From: Pempheris klunzingeri
Lineage: Eukaryota; Chordata; Actinopteri; Acropomatiformes; Pempheridae
Assembly (NCBI RefSeq): GCF_042242105.1
Contig: NC_092035.1
Span: 111,001 to 175,000, forward strand
Direction: 5' to 3'
Length of the DNA: 64,000 bases
Part shown: positions 26,640-37,469 of the stretch, in pieces
How positions within the stretch are numbered: the stretch's first letter is position 1
Layout of the letters: every line of letters begins with the position of its first letter
Notes under the pieces: model-generated
Seen by the model: the letters and a program-made list of their open reading frames with translations, nothing else
Told to the model about the DNA's origin: nothing
Databases searched by the model: none
Position numbers and translations under genes: made by a program

Positions 26640-27240
26640 TTAGAACAGGCAGTGTGGGGGGCCATGGGGGGGGCAGCCTGACATGCTGAGGCACCTCGTT
26701 CCAGGCTGGCTGACACCAACATGGGGGGGTGCTACAGTAATCCAGTGGACTTGATACAAAAACATGTATAATCCTCTAAAAATCACTAAATAAAAATAAT
26801 AACATAGAAGCCTCGGCTGAAAAAAGCAGGACTTGATCCCTGATTTCCCAGTTTAAAAATCACCGTCCATGATCACATCCAGATTTATTAAAGTGGGATT
26901 TAAATATGGACTCATGGAGGTTAATATGGGGACATCACAGCCAAAACTAGGATCCAACATCAGTACTTCAGTTCAACTTTGACATTTAGAAAGTTAAAAG
27001 TCATCTGAGCTTCATCGTCCTTACAGAGTTTGCATCTTTCCAACTCAAAGGACGGTAAATTTGAGTGTCGTCTGCATAACAGTGAAATGAGACGCCGTAT
27101 TTTTAAGGACGGACCTCAGGGGGGGCAGATGAAGGGAAAAGATGACAGGCCCAAGTATGGAACCTAGAGGGACTCCACAAGGGAACGATCCAGTGCTCCA
27201 GATGAGGATGCCAGTTAGTCAGCAGACAAGATGACTGAAA
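26640..27240. mobile_element. Degenerate interspersed repeat, family uncertain
   Basis: Phrases such as GAACCTAGAGGGACTCCACA, TGTCGTCTGCATAACAGTG and GACTTGATCCCTGATTTCCC are of a type I recall from dispersed teleost retroelement copies. No intact ORF remains. It lies between mlph and the NLR gene. The assignment rests on memory and should be treated as tentative. Confidence 0.35.
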
Positions 27241-27423
27241 GTCAACAGCATTTCCACCATTTCAAGAGCTCAGCCTCCATCTTTGGAGGACGGGAGCGGA
27301 AGAAGTTTACGACATTTAGTACAAAGTTTACTGATGGATTTATTATTATTCTCTGTCTGTGATTCTGTACAGACTCGACTGATGTGTTCAGACGGTTTCT
27401 CTGACAGGAGGCAACTCTTCATC

Positions 27424-30400
27424 CTACAGAGGACACAGAGACACGGAGGAACCCGGACTGAACCCGGCCCAGAACCCAAACCCAGGATAGAGCGGCTCAG
27501 TGAAGGTGGTGTTGTAGGTGTGGATGTGGATCAGTGAGTCAGAGGAGACTCTGTAGAAGGACAGAGAGCCGGCAGGACAGTCCAGATACACTGCTACTCT
27601 GTAAGAGACCGATGAAGAGGAGGAGGAGGAGGAGAGGATGGACGAGGACGAGGACGTTCTGGTGTTATTGTGCCAGGCGGCGTAACCACCAACATCAGCA
27701 GACACCAGACTCCAGGACTGATCCGTCCCTCCAAACTCGCACTGCTTTCTGTTTCCTGTCCTGTTGATTCCTCTGTAGCTCACTGATATCAGAACTCTTC
27801 CTCTCCGCTCCACCTCCCAGTAGCAGCGACCAGTCAGACCAGTTCTGCACAGCAGCTGAGGACAGACGTCAAACCGGTCTGGATGATCAGGGTACAGCTG
27901 GTCCTCGTCCACATGCGTCGCCTCCCTGCTGTCGTCTGACAGTTTGATCTTTCTGTTCACCGTGTTTGTGTCGACTGTGAGTTCGGAGGAATCTGACGGA
28001 GAGAAAAAGACACGATGCAGCATCAGTTATTGATCGATTGTTCATTGTTTGCTTTGTTTTCGTGAATCAAATAAAGTCACACTTACACTTCCTCAGACCT
28101 GCTCTCAGCCATCGGACCCCAGCAGGCTCCATCCTGGAAGGAGGTCAGACCAGAACATCATGGATGAATCATTGCATCACACAGAAACACAATATGAGCA
28201 TCTGACCGTTAATACTGGCCCTGATCCTCTGATCGTCTTCAGTCTTTGTTGGGTTTCGTCCTTGTGATTAGCTTGTGTTTTATTTTTATCTTCACCTGCA
28301 CTTACCTGCCCACATCTGTAACTGTAAAGTCTGCCTGCTCACTCCATGCAGAGGATGCTTTGAAATGTTACTCAATCCTTGGACCTATTTGGTTTTCATT
28401 AGATGTGTTAGCTCCTGGCCCCCTGCTAAAGTCCTGTTGTGATATTTCTTATATTTCTACGCTGATGACACACAGCTTTACCTTACAGTTAAACCTCAAT
28501 AATTGTACCTCCTTCATGTCCGCCCAGCTTCTGTTACTAATTGAATGAGATCTTAAAATTCATCTCCATTGCAATTCTGACAAAACTGAGGTCCTTGTGA
28601 TCAGCCCTTTACTAAAGAGGACAGTCACTTTGTCCGCCCCGCAAGCAATATCAGGACAAAGGAGGAAGGAAGGAAATGGAGGAAAATGCTTCCTCCACAT
28701 GTGACTGATCCACCATTAACCAAACAGAGAACATGTTTCCAGCCCTTCCTCCTCCATCAGACCGACTCTCTGAGGCTGCAGCAGACCTCTTCATACCTGA
28801 GAGTCTTCAGTCTCCACCGTGGATCGTCCCGTCCAGCAGACAGCAGCTTCTCTCCTGAGGCTCCTGGATGGTTGTAGCTCAGGTCCAGCTCTCTCAGATG
28901 GGAGGGGTTTGAGCTCAGAGCTGAGGCCAGAGCAGCACAGCCTTCCTCAGTGACCAGACAGCCTGACAGCCTGCAAACACACAACAACAACAAAGACAGG
29001 TGAGCTACATCTAATTTAACTAATAGATGTCAGCGGACACGGTCCTACACAGGTCAGACATTTATCAACAAAAGTGATTCCGATTTTAAATGGCCATGAG
29101 TAAAATGGGTCGATGGATCCTGACCTGAGACGTTCCAGTTTACAGTTTAGACTCTCTAGTCCTGCAGACAGCAGCCTCACTCCGGAGTCCTGCAGGTCGT
29201 TGTTACTCAGGTCCAGCTCTCTCAGACTGGAGGACTGGGAGCTGAGAGCTGAGGACAGAGACAGACAGCTTCTCTCTGAGAGGTTACAGCCGCTCAGCCT
29301 AGAGAGACAACAGTGAGGAAACCAGCAGTAACTTATGTATGTTCTCTCCAGTCGAATGACAGCAGAGTATTTATTGGTGAATAATCTCACTTACAGAGCT
29401 TTCTTGGAGGCTCTGACCACTGGCAGCAGCCTCAGAAGAGCCTCCTCTGAAGCAGAGTATTTCTTCAGGTCAAACACGTCCAGATCTTCTTCTGACGACA
29501 GTAAGATGAAGACCAGAGCTGACCACTGAGCAGGAGACAGTTTATCTGTGGAGAGACCTCCTGATCTCAGGGACTGTTGGACCTCCTTCACTAGAGAACG
29601 ATCATTCAGTTCATTCAGACAATGGAAGAGGTTGATGCTTCTCTCTGGAGACAGATCCTCACTGATCTTCTCCTTGATGTACTTAACCGTTTCCTGACTG
29701 GTCTCTGAGCTACTTCCTGTCTGAGTCAGCAGACCTCGTAGGAGATTCTGATTGGTTTGCAGTGAAAGACCCAACAGGAAGCGGAGGAACAAATCCAGGT
29801 GTCCATTTGGACTCTTTAAGGCCTCGTCCACAGCACTCTGGTACAAACGTGTCTCTGCAGATTCGTCTTTTCTTGTCTCTTCTTCTGACATCAGACAGAC
29901 TCCAGACTTGATGAAGGTCAGATGGACATGAAGAGCAGCCAGAAACTCCTGAACGCTCAGGTGGACGAAGCAGAACACCTTGTCCTGGTACAGTCCGCTC
30001 TCCTCTCTAAAGATCTGTGTGAACACTCCTGAGTACACTGAGGCTTCTCTGATATCGATGCCGCACTCTGTCAGGTCTGATTCATAGAAGATCACGTTCC
30101 CTTTCTGCAGCTGCTCAAACGCCAGTTTTCCCAGAGACTCGATCATCTTCCTGCTCTCTGGACTCCAGTGTGAATCTGTCTCAGTTCCTCCGTAATACTT
30201 GATGTTCTTCAATTTGGTCTGAACCACCAGGAAGTGGATGTACATCTCAGTCAGGGTCTTGGGCAGCTCCTCTCCCCCCTCTCTGGTCTTCAGCAGAACC
30301 TCCAGAACCGTAGCAGTGATCCAGCAGAAGACCGGGATGTGGCACATGATGTGGAGGCTTCGGGATGTCTTGATGTGGGAGATAATTCTGTCGGCCTGCT

Positions 30401-31744
30401 CCTCATCTCTGAACCTCTTCCTGAAGTACTCCTCCTTCTGAGGGTCGGTGAACCCTCTGACCTCTGTCACCATGCCAACACACTCAGCAGGGATCTGACT
30501 GGCTGCTGCAGGTCGTGTGGTTATCCAGAGGCGAGCAGAGGGAAGCAGATTCCCCCTGATGAGGTTTGTCAGCAGCACATCCACTGAGGTGGACTCTGTC
30601 ACATCAGTCAGGGGCTCATTGTTGAGGAAGTCCAGAGGAAGTCGACACTCGTCCAGACCGTCGAAGATGAAGACGACCTGGAACTCTTCAAACCTAAAGA
30701 TTCCTGCTTTGGTTCCTTTGGTTTCAGGAAAGAATCGATGAACAAGTTCCACCAAGCTGCACTTTTTCTCTTTCAGCACATTCAGCTCTCTGAAGGTGAA
30801 AGGAAACATGAACTGTATGTCCTGGTTGGCTTTGTCTTCAGCCCAGTCCAGAGTGAACTTCTGCGTTAAGACTGTTTTCCCGATGCCGGCCACTCCCTTT
30901 GTCATCACTGTTCTGATTGGTTCCTCTCTTCCAGGTGGGGCTTTGAACACGTCCTCACATCTGATGGTTGTTTCTGGTCTGTCTGGTTTCCTGGAAGCTG
31001 TTTCAATCTGTCTGACCTCATGTTCATCGTTGACCTCTGCAGCCCCCCCCTCTGTGATGTGGAGCTCTGTGTAGATCTGGTTCAGGGGGGTTGGGTTTCC
31101 TGTTTCAGTGATGCCCTCAAACACACTCTGGAACTTCTTCTTCAGGCTGGATTTAAGTTCAGGCCGACAGTCTCCGGCAGGAGTTCCTGAATGAACACAC
31201 AGCAGATAAGATCAATGATCAATAAGTGATCTATAAGGACATCAGAGCCGTGATCCGTGACAGATCTCTTCCTCTAAAGGAAGCTCACTGACATGTTCTC
31301 CTCCTTGAAGCTTCAGTAACACATTGAATCTGTGGAGAACCCGTCTTACTGGTCTGCAGACGCTCAGCTAGCTCCTCCTGCTTCATCCTCCTCATGAAGT
31401 CCACAGTGATCTTCAGAAACGCCTCTCTGCTGCTCCTCCTCTGCTCTTCATCCTCACCGCCCAGCTCCTCCTCATCCTCCCTCTCCAAGCACTCTGGGTA
31501 ATCTGAGCTCAGAACCTTCTGGATCTTCTTCAGCTCGTTCTTCACAAAGGTGACGATGTTTTCCTCCAGCAGCTGCAACAGAACATCAGATCCATCAGGT
31601 CTACAAAGAGCAGCACGGAGAGGACAGAACAGGTAGAACACGTACCTGAAATATGGAGTCCAGGTGAGTCTGAGGCTGCTCCGGGCTCTGCTGGTCCACT
31701 CTGTGGAAGAACAATTAGCTCACGTGACGTCGGTCCACCCAGAC

Positions 31745-31793
<49 letters not shown>

Positions 31794-34570
31794 TCAGGTG
31801 GTTCACTGAAACTAAGGTGCTGCTCGTACTGCTGATCCCACTGTGACTCAACAGGCTACGTCCATGCAGCTTTCAGGGGACTGATGGTTTATCTGTCCAT
31901 CCATCCATTTATCCAGGATTCAGTCATGGTGCCAACAGGTCAATCAGGACACTCCAGACACTCAAACACTGTCCAGCTCCTCCTGGGGGATCCCGAGGTG
32001 TTCCCTGGCAAGATTAGATATAATCTGGGGCTCCAGGGCAGACCCAGAACCCTCAGGGGACCCTTTGGCTCTGCCCCAGAGTCTCCTCCCGGTGGGACGT
32101 GCCCAGTCAACCTCTAAAGGGAGGCGCCCAGGAGGCCTCCTGATCAGATGCCTGGACCACCTCAACTGGCTCTACTCAGCGACTCTACTCCAAGCTCCTC
32201 CCCCACTAAGGCTGAAGCCAGACTCCCTACTGAGGAAACGAATTTTGGCCGCTTGTCTCTGTGATCTCGTTCTTTCGGTCACCACCCAGAGCTCATGACC
32301 TCAGGTGAGGGCTGGAACGTAGATTGACTGTAAATATAGATAATATATAAATATCTCCCTCTTCACTGAGAAGAAGACCCTGAGATACTAAAACTCCCCC
32401 ACTTGGGGCAGCAACTCCCTGCCAACCGTCTGAGGAACCAACAGAACCAGAATCCTGGCGTCTCCAAACTGGACACTCAGATCCTGTTCATGAAAATCAC
32501 ATGTTTTTTAGCTCCTAGTTACCCCCCCAGGACCATGAACACACAGCTAATGCTAACTGGATGCTACCTGAAAGCCTGAATGTTCTTCTCTGGGCTACGT
32601 AGAAGCTAACAGGTAGCTAATTAACAGTATGGATGTAGTTTTTCTGTCCAGCTTGTCTGACACACGACACATTTACCCATAACCCCCCTCTCTGTTGCCT
32701 GGTTCAGACCAGCTCTGATCATGTTTCTGCCTCTGCTGTCACAGGACTGGAAACTAGCCGGTTTGATGAGTAAGTGTTAGCCTTCGTTAGCGGTTAGCAT
32801 CCGTTAGCTTGAATACAGCATCCAGCACCCGGACCATCAGCACTGGCACCCCCCAGGGCTGCGTCTTCTCCCCACTGCTCTTCTCCGACTGCACCTCAGG
32901 GGACTCTTCTGTGAAACTCCTCCAGTACGCTGACGACACCACGGTAATCGGTCTGATCCAGGACGGTGACGAGTCAGCATACAGACAGGAGGTGGAACAG
33001 CTGGTCCTGGTTCTGATGTAGTCAGAACCACCTGGAGCTGAAACCGCTCAAGACTGTGGAGTTGTAATTTATTTCTGTTTTCTCCTCACTGTACAGAGAG
33101 TCAAGTTTCACCGACTCAAATTCCTTGTTTGCCTGAACTTGGCCAATAAAGTTAATTCTGATTCTGATTCTGATTCTTTAACCCTTTACAGGGCACTCAT
33201 TGAAACCCTAGACCAGGGGTGTCAAACTCATTTTCGCCGAGGGCCACATCAGCATAATGGTATCCCTCAGAGGGCCAGATGTAACTGTAAGACAGTATAA
33301 ATGTAACTAAATGTAATGTAAAATAAATGCAACTACTCCTTAATGTTAAATAACTCTGAATTTTTTACTTATTCAACTTACAAATATTACATATATATCT
33401 GCATAGATGTCGCTCTGTTATTATAACATAAATCCTTTTAATTTGTCAGGTTATGAAACCTTTTTCTTGAAGGCTCACTTTGGCATACTTCGCTCCGTGT
33501 TTGGTGTCAAAATGCCGACATAGATTGTACTCTTTGACAACCGCCACCGCCTCATAACACAAAAGACAAACCGGTTTTCCTCCTTGAAGCACAAACATGT
33601 ATTCGCCTTCCTGTCTGTCTTGAAACAGATCTTCCATCTGCATCAATTTTTCTTGGACATTACCCTTCCTGGACATTTTGGGATCATTGTTTGTATTTCT
33701 AAATTCCACTTGTTCGGAAAATCACATTGATGCCGTCACTTCGCGGGTAACATAATCAGTATGCATTATGGGAAATGTAGTTTATGGTCAATGCACCCTT
33801 TTGATTTATTTATTTTAAGACAATCAGAACTTTTAAGCTCTCGCGGGCCACATAAAATGACGTGGCGGGCCACATTTGGCCCGCGGGCCTTGAGTTTGAC
33901 ACATATGCCCTAGACCATCACTGGTGCTCAGTACAAGACTTTTTTTCTTTTGTGAGTTTGTCAAAAAAATATGAAATGTTACGGTGAAAATCAGGGTCAG
34001 TGAAGTCACCATATATGGTTTCATGCCGGTCCGTCATGGAGCCTGATTGTGGCCGACTGGCTTAGAGAAATCTGTTAGTTCTACTGCCTCATGGTGAGGC
34101 AAGGGGGGGCATCTTAACCTCCCACTTAAGCTACCAAATATGGTCCCTTGCCTGATAAAGGGTTAAGAGACCAGTAGTTTCCTTCTGTCCTCTCGGCTTC
34201 GCTCCACCTCAGACCTTTAATCTTACCTGAATATCTGCGTCTGTGCCTGAAATACTCACCTCTCTGCTGCCGACGGCCGTCCTTTAAAGTCATAGAAGTG
34301 TTCCTTCGACTGGTCACTCTTTAAGGACAAACAGCTGAGCTCAGGTCCAGGTCCAGGTCCAGGTCCAGGTCCAGGTCCAGGTCTCTCTGGGCTTCAACAG
34401 AAGAGAGTAATGACGGTGCAGTGGTGTGAGAACTGAGCTCTGACAGGGACATGATCCTCAACTCACCTCTGAGCTTTGGTCCAACCATCCTGGTCCTGGT
34501 CCTGGTCCTGGTCCTGGTCCACACACAGAGTGGTTTTCGTGGGGGGGGCTCCCTCCTCACACTGATCCAT
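27424..34570 (-). CDS. Fish-type NLR (NLRC3-like): FISNA-NACHT-LRR-B30.2, apparently intact
   Basis: Minus-strand exons: 34570-34467, 34382-34260, 31700-31646, 31572-31350, 31186-29395, 29298-29125, 28970-28797, 28133-28087 and 27992-27424. They total 3261 nt (1086 aa) in one frame. The start [15 protein letters not shown] and [20 protein letters not shown] are typical of teleost NLR-C proteins. The 1.8-kb exon holds the FISNA and NACHT domains: Walker A GVAGIGKT (about residues 266-273) and Walker [11 protein letters not shown] (about 340-349). Two 174-nt exons each encode LRR units ([27 protein letters not shown]). The last exon is a PRY-SPRY (B30.2) domain ending SLCPL. These are cytosolic innate-immune sensors or regulators, expanded in fish; the ligand is unknown. 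Exon 2 placement is the least certain: AG acceptors a few bases apart compete, and 34382 is chosen by frame. Confidence 0.9.
28370..28660 (+). mobile_element. LINE reverse-transcriptase relic in an NLR intron
   Basis: Plus-strand fragments read [10 protein letters not shown], then [11 protein letters not shown], then [12 protein letters not shown] in order, with frameshifts and stops. These are the usual reverse-transcriptase landmarks of L2-like fish LINEs. It lies in the intron between NLR exons 28970-28797 and 28133-28087, opposite in strand to the gene. Confidence 0.65.
31744..31790. repeat. (CAT)n microsatellite
   Basis: Trinucleotide run about 45 bases beyond the NLR 31700-31646 exon, in its upstream intron. 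Confidence 0.9.
31890..32460 (+). mobile_element. Dispersed teleost retroelement fragment, family uncertain
   Basis: Phrases such as CTCCTCCCGGTGGGACGTGC, CTGATCAGATGCCTGGACCA, TCTCGTTCTTTCGGTCACCA and CCCCCACTTGGGGCAGCAAC occur in this order in an abundant fish interspersed repeat that I recall. The copy is diverged and has no ORF. Confidence 0.45.
32805..33177 (+). mobile_element. Truncated LINE with reverse-transcriptase motif and 3' tail
   Basis: The plus strand reads [16 protein letters not shown], then [20 protein letters not shown] and RQEVEQL. These are the reverse-transcriptase catalytic YADD region and its flanks, with an internal deletion. It ends with CCAATAAAGTTAATTCTGAT and an (ATTCTG)n tail, the usual 3' end of fish non-LTR elements. 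It is 5'-truncated and internally broken. Confidence 0.75.
33214..33907 (-). mobile_element. Internally deleted hAT transposon with 8-bp target duplication
   Basis: The element is flanked on both sides by the 8-base direct repeat CCCTAGAC (33206-33213 and 33908-33915), the hAT hallmark. The termini are inverted repeats: CAGGGGTGTCAAACTCA at the left and, reading inward from the right, CATATGTGTCAAACTCA. A minus-strand remnant at 33709-33446 encodes a BED-type zinc finger (CLLC, then H-x4-H in HFDTKH) like the N-terminus of ZBED/GTF2IRD2-like hAT transposases. The catalytic part is missing, so this copy is non-autonomous. Confidence 0.88.
33446..33709 (-). pseudogene. hAT transposase N-terminal (BED zinc finger) remnant
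   Basis: An open stretch of 87 codons contains [18 protein letters not shown] and [20 protein letters not shown], then [19 protein letters not shown]. This is the BED-finger start of a domesticable hAT transposase family. It stops after the finger and no RNase-H-fold catalytic region follows inside the element, so it is a relic. Confidence 0.75.
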
Positions 34571-34799
34571 GCTGCTCAGCTCAGTGGCTTTGACCTGGAG
34601 AGGAAACACGAACCAGTCATGAGCACACGATGCCCCTCAGACCCTCCAGACATCAGAGAGCACACACCTGGCCGAACACACCTGGCCGAACACACCTGGC
34701 CCTCAGTCTGACTTCAGGAGCTACAGGACCCGTCCACCAATCAGGAGCCAGACAGACACAACGGTGACCTGACAGACCAAACTCAGGGAGCCACACACA

Positions 34800-34923
34800 C
34801 ACAGCATGGGTTCTCCTCCAGCTGTGTGAGTGTGTGTGTGTAGGTGTGTGAGTGTGTGTGTGAGCGTGTGAGAGTGTGTGTGAGAGTGTGTGTGAGAGTG
34901 TGTGTGTGAGTGTGTGAGTGTGT

Positions 34924-34978
<55 letters not shown>

Positions 34979-35117
34979 AGTGTGTGTGTGTGTGTGTGTG
35001 TGTTTGAGTGTGTGTGTGTGTGTGTAGGTGTGTGTGTGTGTGTGTGTGTGTGAGAGTGTGTGTGTGAGTGTGTGTGTGTAGGTGTGTGAGTGTGTGTGTG
35101 AGCGTGTGAGAGTGTGT

Positions 35118-35168
<51 letters not shown>

Positions 35169-35200
35169 TTAGTGTGTGAGTGTGTGTGTGTGTGTGTAGT
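34800..35200. repeat. (TG)n microsatellite with GAGTGTG interruptions
   Basis: About 400 bases of TG repeat between the NLR coding start and its candidate leader exon. Confidence 0.95.
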
Positions 35201-35368
35201 TTCCAGCTGATCAGCTTTCAGTCCAGTTCAAACTGCCTTCTTCTGTTTCCTGGAGGTTAAATGAGACCAAACTAAACACTAAAAGACTCTTTTCTAACTT
35301 TCTAACTCTTTGTTACTTCATTCAGACCCACAAACAGTGAAGAATCTCAGGTGTGTGTGTGTTGTTAC

Positions 35369-35445
35369 CTGCTGAAGTCCGTCTGGATGCAGTCACACTC
35401 ACTTCCTGTCTCCGTCGCCGACAGACGCTGCTGCTGTCTGACTTC
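35369..35445 (-). promoter_or_regulatory. Candidate 5' non-coding exon of the NLR gene
   Basis: A minus-strand donor, TTCAGCAG followed by GTAACAAC, ends at 35369, about 800 bases upstream of the NLR ATG. The coding exon has a good acceptor (CTCTCCAG) about 30 bases before its ATG. This suggests a leader exon; its 5' limit is not visible. Confidence 0.35.
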
Positions 35446-35449
35446 CTGT

Positions 35450-36768
35450 GACGCACACGGAAGAAAGAGGAGCTCCGTCGGCGCGGCCACGGGCTCCACT
35501 TCCTGGTTATAAAGGACCCGGATCTTCAGCGTTCAAGGGTCCTTGGAGCATGCGCACTAGCGTCACGGGGCAGCCCAGCCGTCCCGCTAGCCCTGAGCTC
35601 TTAAATGTGATGAAATATTACATTTTGTGGCTCTTCCAGACTTTCCAAATGTTTTCGGACTAAATGGATGAAACTCTGATGGTGAAACGAGCCATTTCAC
35701 AATAAAATGCCTCCTCTGATTCACAGATGTCTCTTTCACAATAAGAGTCTGTGGAAAAAAGTCTTTTCGGGCCCAACGGCGTCACGTGACTGACGCTATT
35801 GTTGTAATTAGTCTTTTGTATTTGATATCTGTAGCTGAGTACAAGCAGGTTTAATGAACATGTAGAGTTTTCTATTGTTTTGATTACTGATGAAATGAAA
35901 CGAACAAAGGTCACTGGATCCAGTTTGGCAGTAAAATAAGTTTGTGGTAAAAAGGTATTGATGCCTCCTCACAGATTTATTTCAATTGCAATAAAACATT
36001 TAGTCATTACAGTGACAAAATCCTGACATGGCTGCATAAATAAGACACAAGAAGAATCAAGAACGATGAGCAGTAACAAGCTGGAGGGTGGAAGACCTGA
36101 TGGGTGCCGGTGTGGAGGAAGAGCAGGAGACCAGGGTGCAAGAACCAGACGGCAGGAAGTCAGGTAGGACGACCGCAGATGACACAGGAAGCCAGCGGGA
36201 AGGGAAGCAGGAAGTGGGGAGCTGGACTCTTTGGGAGGATCCAAACCAGGAAACCAAGCAGGGACGCTGTGAGCACACACTGATATTAGGCAGGAAGGGA
36301 AGGACTCCTCAGCACAGGAACCAGAACCCTCTGGCACACAGGTATCCTGAAGTCCAGGTTCAGGTCTGGAGCTCAGGGAGGGTTTCTCCATAGCCGGGAC
36401 AAAAGGAGGAAGAAGAGGAAGAAGAGGAAAAAGAGGGATGAGGAGGATGAGGAGGGATCAACCGTCTGTAACAAACAGGCTCATTCACTTTAAACGTGTC
36501 CAACATGCAGCTCGACTGCAGCCGAAGGTTTAAAAACGCATTTATTTTATTCTACTGACGCCGGCGCTGGCTCGCTTCTCGTCCTCTTGTCTTTTTATCT
36601 ACTTTTTTATTCTACATTTAACTTCTTTCTAGGTTTCTTTTAATTTATACAGCTAAATAAGCTATTGACATTGGTTTACTGTTTACCCTCAATTTCACTT
36701 TGTTATTTATCCGCTTCTTGTTTACATTCTGTACTTATTTTATTTGTTGGGCACTATTCTCTGCTTTT
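35450..36768. other. Intergenic DNA between the NLR and fzd7
   Basis: No exon is recognised. 35990-36400 is purine-rich and might be an old retroelement end, but I cannot assign it. Confidence 0.35.
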
Positions 36769-36872
36769 TCACTTAGAGACACTTTACACTTTCTACTTTG
36801 TATTCAACTTTTGTATTGTACTCTGGCAAAGTATTGTCCTTCGCGATCAATAAAGTTGATCTTATCTTATTC
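36769..36872 (+). mobile_element. 5'-truncated LINE 3' tail, second copy
   Basis: CACTTAGAGACACTTTACAC through GATCAATAAAGTTGATC and TCTTATCTTA matches 345-443 almost base for base. Two truncated copies of one non-LTR family are therefore present in the window. Confidence 0.65.
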
Positions 36873-37004
36873 TGAAATTCTGAACAACACGAATTCTCCT
36901 GAACTCAGACGTCCTTTAACAAAACAAACACGTTCATGAAGAAACTGAAGGAAACCAACAACGTTCTTCACCTGAAAGCAAAAAGAAGCATCTAAACACT
37001 ACAC

Positions 37005-37225
37005 CTCCCTTCAAAGCCACATTCAAGCACTTTCAAGGATTTCCAGGGTTCGTATGGGTGCTGGGAATCCTTGAAAATAAACCGCTGGAACCTTGAAAAT
37101 GCTAAAAACTGCTTGAATATGTTTTTGAAAAAGATGCAGGAACCCTGATTGAAACACTTCAGAGACAGGCGGCAAAAAGGCAAAAATCAAGGAAGTTCAA
37201 GGATTTCCAGGATTTCCAGCACCGA
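37005..37225. repeat. Probable interspersed repeat
   Basis: Many short variants of TTTCAAGGATTTCCAG and CCTTGAAAATGC occur in both orientations. This self-similar structure resembles a dispersed non-coding repeat. It lies 3' of fzd7. Confidence 0.4.
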
Positions 37226-37469
37226 CGTCCTGCTTCAGTCTGAAAAGTTAAAGATCTGAGAGGAGAAAAGTGATCTGGGTGTCATCAGGAGTCTCCTCGT
37301 CCTCCCTGAGTCTGAAGACGGCTGGACGTCCTCCAAAGAGCACAAAACAACCGTCTGGTTTCACTTCCACAAGGTTCTCCAGGTAAACTTAACCTCCAGG
37401 TAAACCCGTTCTCCAGGTAAACTTAACCTCCAGGCAAACCTGTTCTCCAGGTAAACCCGTCTTCTGGGC

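Larger units (their letters stand above)
33182..34162. mobile_element. piggyBac-like MITE (TTAA target) interrupted by a hAT element
   Basis: TTAA at 33178-33181 is followed by CCCTTTACAGGGCA. On the other side, reading inward on the opposite strand, TTAA at 34163-34166 is followed by CCCTTTATCAGGCA. The TTAA duplication plus inverted CCCTTTA termini is characteristic of piggyBac-type elements. Without the nested hAT the element would be about 280 bases, a non-coding MITE. It is inserted right at the (ATTCTG)n tail of the LINE at 32805-33177. Confidence 0.75.

Noticed and set aside
35990-36400. Possible LTR or small gene (140-codon frame)
   Set aside because: No terminal TG...CA repeats, primer-binding site or partner LTR could be found, and the peptide matches no family.
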